A stretch of 64,000 nt of DNA from Coprinopsis marcescibilis (GCA_004369085.1 ML210181.1:159377-223376), one strand, 5' to 3'; shown: positions 36,846 to 49,487, numbered from the stretch's first letter. Notes: a model not told the origin generated them from the letters alone. Program-made: numbers and translations.

Positions 36846-38157
36846 TCATCTACAGTGTCCTTGATCTCAAATAATCCTCGGGCATGAGATTACTGGGTGT
36901 CGACATAAAGGACAACTTGCTATCTCGGAGAAATTCAAAGCTTAAGAAGACAATTTTCATTGTTCCTAAAATGCTCCATACATTTATTTTTCGACAAAGA
37001 AGCGTTCATGGCGGAGGCTTCAGAAGGATGGCCCTTAGGGAAAGCATCTATTTCAATTACTCTGCCTGCACTTTTGCCGACTCCTTGAGCTCAAGTCTGG
37101 ACGTCTTAAAGCGGTCGATATGCCTGGCAGTTCTTTGAGGCCGCATATGATGAACTTCGGTCGTACAGTTCATTTTTTGTTTCTGATCCAGCAGGGCAGT
37201 CATTGACAACTCTAGCGATTCACCGAAGGCTCGTGCGGCTACGAGGAAGCTCAAGGCGACAATCTAACGAAGAGAAGTTCTCGGGGGACTAATACATAGA
37301 TGGCACCAAGAACCGAAGGATGAGTTGGAGCCGCATGCTCAAAGAATCTCTGTACAAACAACTCCAGGTTGGGTCAAAGAGAAGCGGATAACCGGAAGCG
37401 TCAAGGCCTGAGACGAATGGGCTTCCGTACGCTTCTAGAGTTCCCAGGTTTGTTCGTATGTCGTAAACTGGACCAAGGTGGCACCTAGAAGAAACCGTGA
37501 GGACACCTACACCCATGACCGACAAGTCCAAGATGGGCTTGGCAAATAGACTCTAGAGCCCGCGCACGGACCACATGCAGGACCCAGGGCCACGTACCAG
37601 CGGGGCGACCAGCGGAACGGGAACAGAGACAAATCAGGTCGTCAAGACTGTCAAAGTCGTCGAGATATGGATCTAGGGTGCGTAATCCAGAAAAGATGGA
37701 CAACAAGCCTGCGTCGTTGTCGACGTGTCAACTGAGGATGAAGGGAGCATGCGTACAGAACAACGGTGATTCCTTGCTGCAGGGGTGCAGCTAAATCCAC
37801 AGTCCCACTGCGCAATCCGAGCCCAAGAGAAGGCCAAAGGGCGAATACTAGTATAGATGCTACAGCCGAACCTAAAAAAGATGTCGTATACAAGCGCGAT
37901 ATATCGTAAGGGTTCGCAGTCCGAGAAGCGAAAAAGCAAAGGCGCAAGAGAGACGCGGTCATTATGGGTGTCCAATGTAGCCATTAGAATGAGGGGTGCT
38001 GTGTCCGAGGCCGGAGGGTGGGTGTGGATAGGGTTGGTAGCTGTCCGTTTGTGGCCCCGATGGTGCGTAGTGTATTGGAATTGGTGGTGGTGGTACTAAT
38101 TTCTCTGCTTCTTCTCTGCATATTTATTGTTATATCCCATTTTTTCGTAACACGGAA
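36846..38157. other. Intergenic stretch with possible unrecognised minus-strand exons
   Basis: Between about 37060 and 37990 the minus strand holds several overlapping open stretches of 60-100 codons, some hydrophobic (for example SAVASILVFALWPSLGL near 37870-37820). I could not join them into a convincing spliced protein or match a family, so no CDS is called. Confidence 0.3.
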
Positions 38158-39315
38158 CTAGAGCACGCACCCGAATTGATTCTTCAAAAACATATCCAAT
38201 GCAGACTCCTTCAACTCCTTCTCCTTCTTCGACTCGCTCTTCAGCATGTTCAACTGGTCTCGCAGTTCTTCGTGTTGCTGGTTGGCATAACGAAGTCTGG
38301 ATTTCATGATTAGGTACATAGCCATGGCTGGTGTCCTCCCAAGGACTAGCCCGGTTTCCGCATCGAAATGACGCGCTAGGTAGTCTGGTAGAACGTCGGA
38401 AGGCGAGTCTGGCATGCGGGGCTCTTCGTCGTACTCATGTTCGTCGTGGATGCTATGGTTGTGGATTCTTCCCCCCAAAGGTGACGGTGAGCGGTGATGC
38501 CGACCGTTCGTCCGAGATGATGGGGGTACTGGAGGTGGTGCAAGCGGGATTGAGGTGTTGGCTTTATCTTCCAGCATCAATTCCAGTTCAAGTTGCTGTT
38601 CCCGAAACGGCTGTTGGGAATGCTGTTGTTGGAGTTGGCGACGTGCACGTGTTGAGGCCTGTTGCTCGGATTTCACTGCGTCGTCAACTAGGGCATCCAT
38701 GATGATAGTCGGTTCAATTTTGAAGGTGTTGAACGTTCCAGTGTTGAGAGGCACTGATGATGGGCCAGCGGATGCAGTGCCGTCAGATGCATCATCCCCG
38801 CCTCTTTTACGTTTACGTGACCCGCCTCGTCCACTGGGCGGCGGCATATTAGGTGGCAAGATGTTGTGTTGCTGTCGCGTATGCTTGTGAAGCGCGTCTA
38901 AACGGGTGAAAGACCTGTCACACTCTGAGGATATAGTCAGAAAGAGAGGCCACGGCAACCGATAAATGAGTGACCTGGCAACGTGCAAATAAAAGGCTTT
39001 TCTCCGGTATGTGACCGAATATGGGTAATCAAAGCAGTTCGGGATGTCTGTTGGACACCTCGCCGTAGACAAGTCGACCATTCACAGGTATAATTTGATT
39101 TGTTGGATCCGATGTGCACTGAGAGTTCGTTAGCCTGTTTGACCTCCCAAAGCCCTCGTCTAAAATCATTTACCAATATGAATGTGTTCGACCAGCGAGG
39201 ACAAATCCGTAAATGGCGCTCCGCATTCGCCCCATTCGCAAGTCGCGGTGTCTTCTGAATCTGCTCGATGTTGGTCAGTGTTGTTGCGTTTCGACTTTTG
39301 AGTTGGTTGGCTCAT
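38158..39315 (-). CDS. C2H2 zinc-finger protein, probable transcription factor
   Basis: The start MSQPTQKSKRNN lies at 39315; an in-frame upstream ATG exists at 39408. Exons give a first finger CEWGECGAPFTDLSSLVEHIH, a second CEWSTC...LITHIRSH followed by the linker TGEKPFIC, and a third CDRSFTRLDALHKHTRQQH. A basic stretch SRKRKRGG follows, then Gln-rich and acidic linkers and a C-terminal helical, coiled-coil-like region (RYANQQHEELRDQLNMLKSE) ending NQFGCVL at 38158. The H-C linker TGEKPF is the classic DNA-binding type. The pattern of C-x4-C finger, linked fingers and long C-terminal helix resembles fungal zinc-finger proteins of chromatin complexes, but the target and complex cannot be told from sequence. 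Confidence 0.75.
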
Positions 39316-39408
39316 GGTTGGGGAAGGCTTTGGCGAAGGTTCCAGTGAAATAAGAATAGCGTGCCACGATGGCACGCCTGTCCAAGGCGGGACCTTTCCA
39401 CCTGGCAC

Positions 39409-40259
39409 AAGGTCACAGAAGACGGTGTTTGTCTATATTTGGAAGGTCCCTTCGAAGGGGTGCGCGGCGCCTGCCTCCTTGCGACCTGATACAACTTTTG
39501 ACTACTTTCATATATTTACTAGCTCCTGGGTGACCAGCTCGAGTGGCCAGGACAAATGGTGAGGGCCTCTACAAGGTCTCAGGGATTTCGTTCGAGTCAC
39601 TAAAGTCTAATTCAAAGCTGACAGGAGTGTGGTGTCGTTACTCGCATTCAGTTTCCATATCGGAACTATTATCTCGATTTTTCAATTCACAGAACAAGGT
39701 ACTTATACGTAATAAAGCCGCACCAGGCCAGGATCTCAAGAAACCTCTGTAACGCAGCTCCAGCTCACTTCCATGACTCGGGGACGCGGAACGGAGGGAG
39801 TTCTGCTCTATTTCCGAATTCAAGAATAAAGATGGAACTTGAAGAAGATGATCCATCACCACACTTGGAAGCATCCATCAGCTACTGCTGTGAACGAACG
39901 CCCACTGTTACCCACAGAGCTGGCAGGGATCGCGCTGACATTTGCTGCAGAACTCGACATACTGGGGACTGAGTTCCGATTCGTCAGGCCACTACTGCTA
40001 TTACTGCTTATAACATGAAGAGAATCTCAAAACAATCTTTTCGGAAAGTGATCGCCAGGGTCTTCATGTTGTGACAAGTCCTTGGTAAACATCACCCTAA
40101 TCGGTGATGGCCCGGCAAATTCTCGACACATTCCAGATGTTTCCTCTCGTGGCACATGTCAGCTCCGTTTGTTTGTTTGCGACTCATCGTCTGGTGAGCG
40201 CTGTATTTCTGTCGCTCTAAACCGACCCCAAGACGACTTGCGATCGCCTTCTACGCGAC
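39409..40259. other. Intergenic region upstream of MpaB-like copy 2
   Basis: Divergent promoters for the zinc-finger gene (-) and MpaB-like copy 2 (+). No gene supported. Confidence 0.4.
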
Positions 40260-42200
40260 ATGGCCTTCAACCAGCCTCTCACAGGCCTAAGAACAGTGTT
40301 CTCGAGTGCCGTAACAACCTTGTTTGGTCTGCAGCCCAAGGTCGTCATTCCGTCTCTTTTGGTCGGGTACCTCACCCTCGTGCAACTACTTCGCTGGCGA
40401 AATTACAACCTAATCCACCGCAAGTATCAGAAGAAGTGGGAAAATGGAGAGCTTACACCGCAGGAGGCGCAGACAATCATGCAAATTACAGTTACCTATG
40501 AAATGCCTTTGTTGATGAGGCTTGGCTTGTCTCTCGCGCTGTTCAAGACTTATGCTATCGTGAGTACTAAAAGAGCCTTCCGGGTTTGCGAATATAGCTC
40601 ACCCAAGTCGAAGCCGTCGATCTCAAAACTCCTGTTGGCTACCAAGGAGCTAGGAAGTGGGGAGAAGGTTGCGAAGAGATTTGCAGATGTGAGTAGGCGT
40701 ACACATTCTTCAACGCCTGGTATGACTGAACTACTCGAGATATCATAGACAGAAATTATACTATGTATGTCGTTGAAGTTTATTCAAGTCATCAAAACCT
40801 AACCAAACTTCTGCCATCAGCAACGATTGCCAACTGTCCCCTGAGTGGTTTCAAGGATATTTCCCTGAAGAAAGACGACAATACCCCTGCTCAAGATTCC
40901 AGACACTCCATCGCATTGGCCAGAATGAACTATCTTCATTCCCGCCATAAGATTGTGAGCTTAATTTAGCGCCCACTCTTCCACACCCTTTTGACCTAGC
41001 TTTGTTATCTACAGTCAAACGACGACTACTTGTACACCCTCTCCCTATTCATCATAGAGCCCAATGTGCGGAGCCCTGGTTTTACTCTCTTTACGTTCTC
41101 AACAGGACTTTCTAGGTTTGGGCGGACCGCTATGGCTGGCGGCGACTCTCATTGATCGAGCGAGATGCCCCCTTTATCTTCTGGTCGGAAGTCGGCAAAC
41201 GGATGGGAATTAAAGACATACCCGGGACGTTCGAGGAGCTTGTCTCCTGGAGTAAGGTATGTATGGAGCTATACAGAGCTTCTTTATTCAATGAAGATAC
41301 AATGCTCACAGCGTCTTCTATAAATACAGGGATACGAAGAACAATACATGGTTCCTGTCGAAAGTAACCACCTCGTGGCCAACCTCACCACCGCAGAACT
41401 TATCGCAGCCGTGCCCCAGGCATTTGGCCTCCGGAAGTTTGTTGAACGATTGACAATATGTGTTTTGGAGGACCGTGTGCGGATAGCGATGATGTGAGTG
41501 ATTCACGCCTACTATTTGCATCACCAGGGATGACTTAGTGCTACTTTATCCGATCGTGGTATCAGGCAGCCAGAGCAGCCTTCATACTGTATCGCGTTCA
41601 TAAATGCACTCATGGGCTTTTCCGGATTCGTGCAGCGATGGATGTTGCTCCCCCGCCGGCATCCCGTACTAGCTATACAAACGAAACTCCCCAGCTCTTC
41701 GTCGGAACGGTCCCGCCCGAATAGGTAAGTCTCCTTGTACTTCAGCTCTTCAAGCACTCATACATTACCATGTCGTCTGTCTGCAGATTCCGCTCGAAAC
41801 CTTGGTATAAGCCCGAGCGCAGTGGCCTTGGTTATCTCTTAGACCAGTTAACAGTAAAGTTGGGCATTTACGCCGCCCTCCCATCCCATGAGTACGCCAT
41901 CCATTCTTCTGTTATCCCGGATTACACCTAACATTGCCGGCGACTAGCTTTCGGAGCGCTGGGTACCGATTGGAAGAAGTGGTCAGTCGAAATGTTCTTT
42001 TGCGTCGAGTCTTCAATGACTGATTCTGAAACTATAACAGGGGCCACTACATCTCGAGAAATGTGAGCGTCTGCTCCCTCAAGGTCTGTGTTGGCTTACT
42101 GACTAAGATCTTACCTTTGATACTAGCTGGCCATGACGAGACCTTCCGGGACGCGGAGAGGATCCAGGGATGCCCTATTTCGGAGCTGTTTAGGCCATGA
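40260..42200 (+). CDS. MpaB/rubber-oxygenase-like protein, copy 2
   Basis: Same DUF2236 family as copy 1. The start ATG 40260 gives MAFNQPLTGLRTV, then a membrane helix around VVIPSLLVGYLTLVQLLRW and NLIHRKYQKKWENGELTPQEA. Spliced exons: PSISKLLLATKEL from 40615, KRFADTEII, ANCPLSGFKDISLKKDD, ARMNYLHSRHKI, NDDYLYTLSLFIIEP, DRYGWRRLSLIERDA, VGKRMGIKDIPGTFEEL, MVPVESNHLVANLTTAELI, VERLTICVLEDRVRIAMM, PWYKPERSGLGYLLD, YRLEEVGPLHLEK and the end ERIQGCPISELFRP. All frames are open across introns of about 50-80 bases, giving roughly 450 residues. Closest to copy 3, which lies 2 kb downstream beyond TAF11, suggesting a local tandem duplication. Confidence 0.87.
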
Positions 42201-42587
42201 TTCGATTGTGTATCCTTAACTATATTGGCCATCCTGCAAATTGAATGTGTTGGTGTCTCGTGAGGGAGATGTGACATAAGTACGTACTCAGTGTACGTCG
42301 GAGCAAATGGCAGGTACACCAGGATGTACGGATTGATTCTGGTCTGGTCTACGTTTGCATTGAGCCTGCAATACATATGATGTGCATATAGATCCCTAAG
42401 TAATTGCATACCCCAGAGTTTAACGCTAACTTCTTAGAGGAATTCTGATCGTATGCCGAACCCAGCCGCGATGCGGAGGCAAAACGGAGTCCAAACCTGA
42501 ATCACCGCTTTCGGCAGGCTTCCATGTCGCTTACCAGTATAATCTAACCACCACATCGCGTTTGGTTGCCTTACTCTTAACCCAACA

Positions 42588-43326
42588 ATGGTTACCACGA
42601 CTCCAGGGCCGTCCAGAAAGGCCACGCCGCAGCCAGTCACACTGCAACAGATTTCACTGACGCCAGCACCCGGGACACCACAACTACCATCGACAATGCA
42701 GCCTTCAACCACAGGACCAGTGGTGAAGCAGCAAGAGGAAGATGGCGAGGGAGATGACGAACTTCTACCAGCAATGGCCGATGATGATTACTCGGCCCAA
42801 ATGTCGTTCCAGACGCAGTCGAAGGATAACCTCAAGTAAACTCTTCGCCCACTGCTAGACCCGAACTGGCTGACCGTCCTCCCAGAGTTCTCATGGACAA
42901 CTTCACGCCTGATCAATATGACCGCTTCGAAGCTTATCGACGCCATACATTGAACAAGCAAGCTGTTCGAAAGGTGCGTAGCCATGTGCCAAATTGACGA
43001 ACAGTGGTGTGATGTCTAGAACAGGTTATTCAACAAACGCTCGGTGTGCAAGTTTCACAACCAGTTGCACAGATCATTGCTGGTGTTTCGAAAGTCTTTG
43101 TTGGAGAAATAGTGGAAAAGGGTGAGCAGAATGACCGTCCATACAGTGGAAATATGTCTGACGCTATTGGGCTCCGCGTTTAGCTCGGGAAGTTCAAGCT
43201 CGCAGAGGAGAAACAGGACCTTTATCCCCTGACCATTTGCGTGAAGCGTATCGATTGTACCAGGATGAAACAGGCAGGGTCGGCGCTGCACGTCCTGTTC
43301 GCTCAAAACGTCTCTTCGTTCGATGA
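42588..43326 (+). CDS. TAF11: TAF11, TFIID subunit (histone-fold)
   Basis: Subunit of the general transcription factor TFIID; pairs with TAF13 through a histone fold. The N-terminal 80 residues are Thr/Pro-rich and acidic. The domain follows in two further exons: [20 protein letters not shown] (about 42885-42945), [39 protein letters not shown], then [20 protein letters not shown] and the end SKRLFVR. Order and spacing match TAF11 (TAFII28) throughout, and the protein is short, as in other fungi. It sits between two MpaB-like genes on the same strand, and nothing suggests a functional link. Confidence 0.93.
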
Positions 43327-44191
43327 GTATGGAACTTGACCCTTTCCAGTCTTTGCCACCGACAACAAAGCCACTGCATATAATCACGATATGGGTGCCT
43401 CGTTGGATCTTATGCCCAACTTTTCCATCGATGTCACAAATACCGTCGGAAATTTTGTTCGACCTGCCCCCGGTTCCCGGACGATTCATTTGTCGACCTT
43501 TTCCCGCAGCATTCTTCAACGTTGCCAACGGAATCGACCAATCATCCGGAGTATCATCAACGACCCCAGACTGACCCAGCTCTAATGCGTAGATTCCCAT
43601 TCAGACCGAACACTACCGTCCTACACTCCCTTTAGAATCGTACGCCACGCCACAGCCATACACTCCTGTTATCTCACTCAATAGGAACAGAATTTACCCA
43701 ACTTTGCAGTCCCGCATCCGAAGCCGCGAAGCTCTTTCAGTGATCATTCATTTTGTGAAACACGAAAATGTCTTATGACCAGGTCATTGCGTCTGGTGAT
43801 CACTGCAGTCCCCTACGGCCTCCTAATGCATCATGATCGATGTAGGTGCCAGACTGCATGCACCATTGTGACGCACGGGCCACTCGAGATTGGCAATTAA
43901 CGATGTCCGCGTGATGGGCTGCCAAGTACATTGCATGATCGGGGCGTGCGCTACAACGGCAAATGATTTGTCTGGGCTCCAATCTGCTCCAATGAAGTCC
44001 AAGGCTGTCCAAGGTTCCGCTTTTCCGATTCACCTTGATTCACTTGACCTCTTGATACCGTGCGATATAATGTATATTGCATCCGCTCTCACCATGTCAA
44101 GAAACTCCCACTGCGGCACAGTCATCGCTTCCCACCACCATTCTTACTCGTGATTCACATTCCAGCTGTCTTGTTGGCAAGGAAGAATGAA
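43327..44191. other. Intergenic region between TAF11 and MpaB-like copy 3
   Basis: Contains the TAF11 3' end and the copy 3 promoter. ORFs on both strands are shadows or chance. The frame of copy 3 is open upstream to ATG 44060, but the added 44 residues are unlike the other copies, so the start at 44192 is preferred. Confidence 0.4.
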
Positions 44192-46206
44192 ATGCCTTCA
44201 AAAGCAGCACTCGACGCAATTTCCCACAAATTAATCGCACTCATTCCCCAAATGTTCTCCTCACCGAAGCTGCCCACGAATGACTTAACCACTGCATTGC
44301 TCACCAAAGTCAATACTGCGCTCGCGCCGGTTCATGGTGCACGGCTACTCGGTGTACCTGTCGTTAAGATTGGGTTGGTGTTCCTAGGATACGTCACATT
44401 GGTGCGAATCCTGCGGTGGAGGAGGTACAACGCCACACATCGATTATACCAGGCGAAGTACGAGGAGGGAAGATTGACCCCGGAGGACGCACAGAGAGTC
44501 ATGTTGCTGTCTTCAGGGTATGACATGCCAAAGCTTTTGAATGTCGCTGTGTCGTTTGCTTTGTTCAAGACGTATGCTATCGTGAGCTGTCTACTCTCAT
44601 TGTGAATGTGCCATGAATATTAAACATTTCCCTATATATTAGCCATCAATATCAAAGCTGCTCTATTCGACAAGAGAACTAGGGTCAAAAGAGAATGTAG
44701 CGAAGCGGTACGCCGATGTAAGTGTAGGACTAGGGTTTGCTACTCTACGCTCACCCGCTCAACCAACTAGACCGAAATCCTTATTTGTGGGTCACATTTG
44801 CCCGTCTTGTCGCCACATATTCACCAAGACTGGTGCTCTAGCAACATTCGTCAACTGCCCCATCAATGGTTTTTACGACCTTTCCCTTAAAGGAGACGAA
44901 AACACACCTGCCCAAGATTCCAGATCCATGATTGCCGTGGCGAGAATGAACTACCTTCATTCGCATTACAATATTGCACGTATCTTTAGCACCTGTTCAT
45001 CCCTTTGCTGACGCGAAGACCTCACTTCAGTCGAACGATGACTTTTTGTACACCCTTGCTCTTTTCATTATCGAGCCTGTGGTAAGTTCACTGCGTTCTT
45101 GCCTTGCGTTATGAAGTAGTAACTGAACGGCACCCCTCATGATCAGGTGTGGACCAGACGCTATGGTTGGCGAGAGTTCTCCCCTCTAGAAAGGGATTCG
45201 TATTTCATATTTTGGCATGAAATCGGGAAACGGATGGGGATTGTGGACATCCCTGAGAGCTATGAAGCGCTTTATGACTGGAGTCGGGTATGTGCTTGCC
45301 TACGGAGACAGTTTTGATTGAATCCATTTTGATTATTCCATTAATCAACATAGACGTACGAAGAACAGTACATGGTGCCAGCCAAATCCAACCACCTCGT
45401 AGCCAAACTCACAACCGGCGAAATGATCGACGCCGTCCCTGAGGCATTCGGATTTCGGAACTTCGTAGAGAGACTGACATTCTGCCTGCTCGAGGACAGA
45501 GTTCGAATCGCCATGATGTGCGTACTCTCGGCCCAGACCTACCGCCGTACTAACGAGTACGAACAGGCAACCCGAACAACCACGGTACCTCCACTCCTTT
45601 GTCTCCTCGGTGATGGGCTTGAATTGGATGGTACAACGGTGGCTCTGTCTTCCTCGCTGGTCCCCGTCGTTGCCCATCAATTTGGCACCGCCTGAAACCC
45701 CTTCAGGGAGAGCCAGGCCTATTGTGTACGTGTTTTTTTGAGCAGTACCAATCTGCCTCATGGATTGATAATCCCCCATCCGTGTCTAGCTACCGTTCCA
45801 AACCATGGTATAAGCCAGAGTCCTCGGGGCTGGGGTACATCCGTGACAAGTGTCTGGTGGGACTGGGGTACTATTTGGCAATGCCATCGTCAAAGTATGT
45901 CCCTATCAACTTCCCCTTCTTTGACAGTGCTTACCCTCACGATAGGTTGAAAAGCGGAGGGTATAAATTGGAAGAACTTGTGAGTATGCAACATGACTTT
46001 CGTCACACTCATTAACGGAAATTTCAATCCTTTGTTGGTCATCAGGGACCATCGAGGCTTGAACACGGTAAGTTCTCGAATCCGTGAAACGCCAGTTCTC
46101 TTTGTTGACGAGTTGCAAAGCTGCTCATGAGGAGGTATTCAAAGCTGCCGAAAGAATGCAAGGTTGCCCCATTCCACGGGTTTCTACGAAGTCTAAGTCA
46201 TCCTAA
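44192..46206 (+). CDS. MpaB/rubber-oxygenase-like protein, copy 3
   Basis: DUF2236 family as in copies 1 and 2. It begins MPSKAALDAISHKLIALIP, followed by a membrane helix (VVKIGLVFLGYVTLVRIL) and RRYNATHRLYQAKYEEGRLTP. Later exons give ISKLLYSTRELGSKENVAK, RYADTEILI, VNCPINGFYDLSLKGDEN, ARMNYLHSHYNI, NDDFLYTLALFIIEP, RYGWREFSPLERDS, MGIVDIPESYEALYDW, MVPAKSNHLVAKLTTGEM, FGFRNFVERLTFCLLEDR, PWYKPESSGLGYIRD, YKLEELGPSRLEH and the end GCPIPRVSTKSKSS. The frame is intact. At 44776-44850 the model skips a gtgggt...ctag intron in the same position as copies 1 and 2, so the gene structure is shared and the duplications were DNA-level copies. Confidence 0.87.
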
Positions 46207-46543
46207 ATGAAAGGACTCAGCAGACTGGGTGTAGAACGTCCACTGCAAAGTGACTAGTGACCGGTTGATCCCTGAAGCTTCAAAGTCAAAGCACATTCTC
46301 CGAGCAATGAATCGTGTAATTGAAAGCTAATCAACTACACATATCACTCAGAAATATACATAAACACTTGTAAGTTACAAACACAACAGGGGCATAATCG
46401 AATGAAATTTGAGGCGGGAAACATTGAAGCTCACGGGGGCCGACGCAAATATTGCACTATCGGTGATCATCACGTTACGCCCAAGTAAGATCTACTGCGT
46501 CAACGCCACTTGACTCCAAAGCTCCCGAATGACCTCCACCTCT
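46207..46543. other. Convergent gap between MpaB-like copy 3 and thaumatin gene
   Basis: 337 bases holding both 3' ends; AT-rich in the centre. No gene seen. Confidence 0.5.
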
Positions 46544-47902
46544 TCAAGGGCAGAAGGTGATCGTGTAGTCAGCCCTTTGACCGGCATTGCACGTAAAAGT
46601 CGAGGTCGTATCGTCGTAGGCGTAGGCATAAGCCCTAGGGCACCTGGACTCTGTAATAGCACTCTCCCATTAGCACTTGGCGCCATTAATTGCCAACACG
46701 ACACGCACTGAAGTAATCATAGAACTGAACACCAGAAGCAGGGCAGGTCTGCGGAGTGTTGAAGCTTCCAGAGCAGCAGTTCCTCGAGTTTCCTAGCGAA
46801 AACGTTAGTGAACACTTGTTGAGATGGGAGACGTCAATTCATACCGGGATTACCGTCCAAGTTCGCAATACAGGCGGACTTGCAACCAAGAGCGATGCCG
46901 TTGGAGTCGAAGGGCCCTCTGAGTGGTGCAGGGCCTAAGTATGAGCGTGCGTGAATCAGTTACCATACTGCACAGAAACGACAAAACTCACAGTCCGGGT
47001 TGAGGTCAACGGGGCAATCGGTCGTTGGGCAGCCCCTGTTGTTGGTGATCCTAAAATGGAGGGTGAGCTTCAAATCCAGGTGCGACAGACGTAGGCCGCT
47101 CACCTCACAGGCAAATTGTACCCATCGACCAAAGACACTATTATCCCACATGGTTCAGTCAGGTTAACAGCCATATAATTCGGAGGTCTCACCGTCGTAG
47201 AAATCTTGGTTTCCGGCTCCAGAAAGGGTAAACTCCGCCAAAGTGGCGGGCGGGACACCCTATAATGAACAAAACGTATCAGTCTCTCGTCCAGACATTG
47301 CGACCTTACATGCGTACCGGGTTAGTGCATTGCAAGCCGCCATTGCACCCGCCCGTAATGCAGGAGTTGGGGCCGGGGTTGCTTCCAAAGTTGCAGTTGC
47401 GCCTAGCCTAAACGCAGACAATGTCAGGATCATGCAGAAAGGACGCGATGGCATGAGTCCTTACCCAGATTCTACCGGCGGTCCAGTTGTCGGGGACATT
47501 GAAGGAGAGTTGGGTGTTGGACCTCGCCTCCCAGCTATAAACTAGGCTGTAAGAACACTGATGCATGTTGAAAAAGACAACGTTCGTTACTGACCCTGTA
47601 GGTTGGCTAGGACGAGCGCCTGCCCCGGTGAAGATCTGTTTTAAAATTCAGTAGACATTCGGGAGTATTAATTCGTGCTTTCGTACAGCAGGCCTGAGCA
47701 AGAAGGTCAGCAAGTGATGCAGTGAACAGGGAAATTATTTACTGACCAGATAGTGAATGGGCACGCATTTCGAACCTAACAGCCGTTGATGATCAGTTCA
47801 ATCGAGCTCGTCGTCAAAAGTGTCTGCACTCACAGTGAAGGTTCGTGCAGTAGCCTCGGACACAATAGCGAGAGAGACAAGCAAAGCGGTGAAGGCCTTC
47901 AT
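46544..47902 (-). CDS. Thaumatin-like secreted protein
   Basis: Exon 1 (47902-47834) encodes a signal peptide (MKAFTALLVSLAIVSEATA) and RTFT. A 29-base exon (47775-47747) gives VRNACPFTIW, and a 7-base exon (47693-47687) completes WPA. Then IFTGAGARPSQPTGW, QLSFNVPDNWTAGRIW, ARRNCNFGSNPGPNSC, ITGGCNGGLQC, PPATLAEFTLSGAGNQDFYD, ITNNRGCPTTDCPVDLNPDC, and finally CPRAYAYAYDD...YTITFCP with the stop at 46544-46546. These are the classic thaumatin/PR-5 blocks. About eight introns. Fungal members are secreted and some bind or cut beta-1,3-glucan, so a wall-remodelling role is likely but not shown. A TATAAAAG (48010-48017) lies about 108 bases before the ATG. Confidence 0.88.
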
Positions 47903-48009
47903 ATTGGCTAGTAGAGCAGGTAGCTGGAGAATTCGAGTGGGGAAAAGGTTAGAGACAAAAAACAGATGAAAGCTGCTTGTTCTGTCTTTCCATCGTTGTA
48001 TCAGCTTCT

Positions 48010-48017
48010 CTTTTATA
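48010..48017 (-). promoter_or_regulatory. TATA-like box of the thaumatin gene
   Basis: TATAAAAG on the minus strand, about 108 bases upstream of ATG 47902, a usual distance in filamentous fungi. Confidence 0.45.
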
Positions 48018-49487
48018 CGTTCGTCCCGTCCTAAAACGGCAATACGTCTGGTACAGCAGAGAACGGATGGTCCGGAAGTTCCAGTCATCCATCCTGCTGC
48101 GATCAAGCCTGAAACGCACTTTCTTGAAGTCTATTGTTGGAATTTGATTTTGGAGTAGCAGAGTGACCCTGCAACACATACGCCGAACCACGAGAGACCG
48201 GTAACTTCACGTAAGATGTGCAAGAGACAAACACGGAGAATGCAGATAGTACGGCAGACAAAGTTGCGACAGGTGCGCCAACATGAATTCTGGGCTGTTC
48301 GGTACCGGCAGAGACGAGTTTCAGAACAAGACTTGCGCATGAAGCCGTTGGAAGAACCACGCAGGTAGCTGGTTCGCGCGAGTCGGAAAGGAGAACACGC
48401 GTAGTACGACAAAGCGAGACCTTTCTGGCCTTAGGATTTACGGGAGTACTGCGCCGGATGAGAACGCGGTCGTATTTGTGGGACAAGGTCGCATGCGATC
48501 TGGCACAGCAAAACACGTAGTCCTCGCAGCAGACTGAGCTACATGCTTCATGCTTCAACACCAGGCCGTAGGGCGATAGATGCAAACAAATCGCGCGTCA
48601 TAACTTCAAGCTCCACCACAATATGGTAAGCCTGCCGATGAGCTCACACCGAGACAGGCAAGACAGTTTGACGCGCCCAGTAAGTAGCATAAGATTAACC
48701 ATCCCTTCATGGGTTTAGCACGACCGCCCAAGGAGCACATGACGAGCGACTGCGCACACTAGAGAGTTGACCAGCGTTATCGGGTTTCATGGTCGCCCAC
48801 CTAGAGAGCACGGAGCATTGCTGTGACATCGTCAGACCTTCTTTCAACGGCATCGAGAGCTTCTTCGGAGCCTAGAAAACGGCGCTTCCTGTGCAAGTGG
48901 AGAATCAGGGTTCCGTTCCTCGTCCGGAGAATGCATGGGCTGTGAATAAGTTCTTTCGATAGTTTGAGGGAGCTGCATTTCCAGAGTAATCAAGAAAACG
49001 CTGCCAGGAGTAAAACTTTTCGTGCGTTGAGGTCGGATGCTGGAGAAGAAAAGGATAAAGGGAAACAGGGGAAAGGGGGAAATTTCAAAACATAGGGAAA
49101 ATTGTATTCTGACTCCGACATTTCGCGTCACTGCTGAATCTAAATCGGAGCCTTTGGGTTGATCGCCGGGCTGGCGAATATCTCCCAACGATGCATTCCC
49201 TGAGGCTGCAAAATCCCATCTACTAATCTCCCTTGGATATCGATTAAAAAAACTCACATTATCTCAGAACTCAGGACCAGCTACGAGTAAAGCGGAGGGA
49301 AGCGAGTAGGAAGAACAGATATGAATCGGAAACCTATATTTAGCTTTGCTAACTATATACAACGAAGATTACTACACCAACGAGGTTTTCGCGTATCGAA
49401 TTCCCAGAGCTGGGAGCTAAAGCACACAGTGCTATCGTTAACGCCCCGTACAATAGGTGAGAGACCAGGGCGTATGGAACTCGACAT
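48018..49487. other. 1.5 kb region without a supported gene
   Basis: Minus-strand ORFs at 48103-48585 (160 codons) and 48844-49257 (137 codons) have no recognisable domain, signal peptide or splice continuation. They could be an orphan gene or chance. Confidence 0.35.

Noticed and set aside
36838..38157. A multi-exon minus-strand membrane protein between secreted protein A and the zinc-finger gene
   Set aside because: Hydrophobic open stretches exist, but no set of splice sites gave a consistent frame and no family was recognised.
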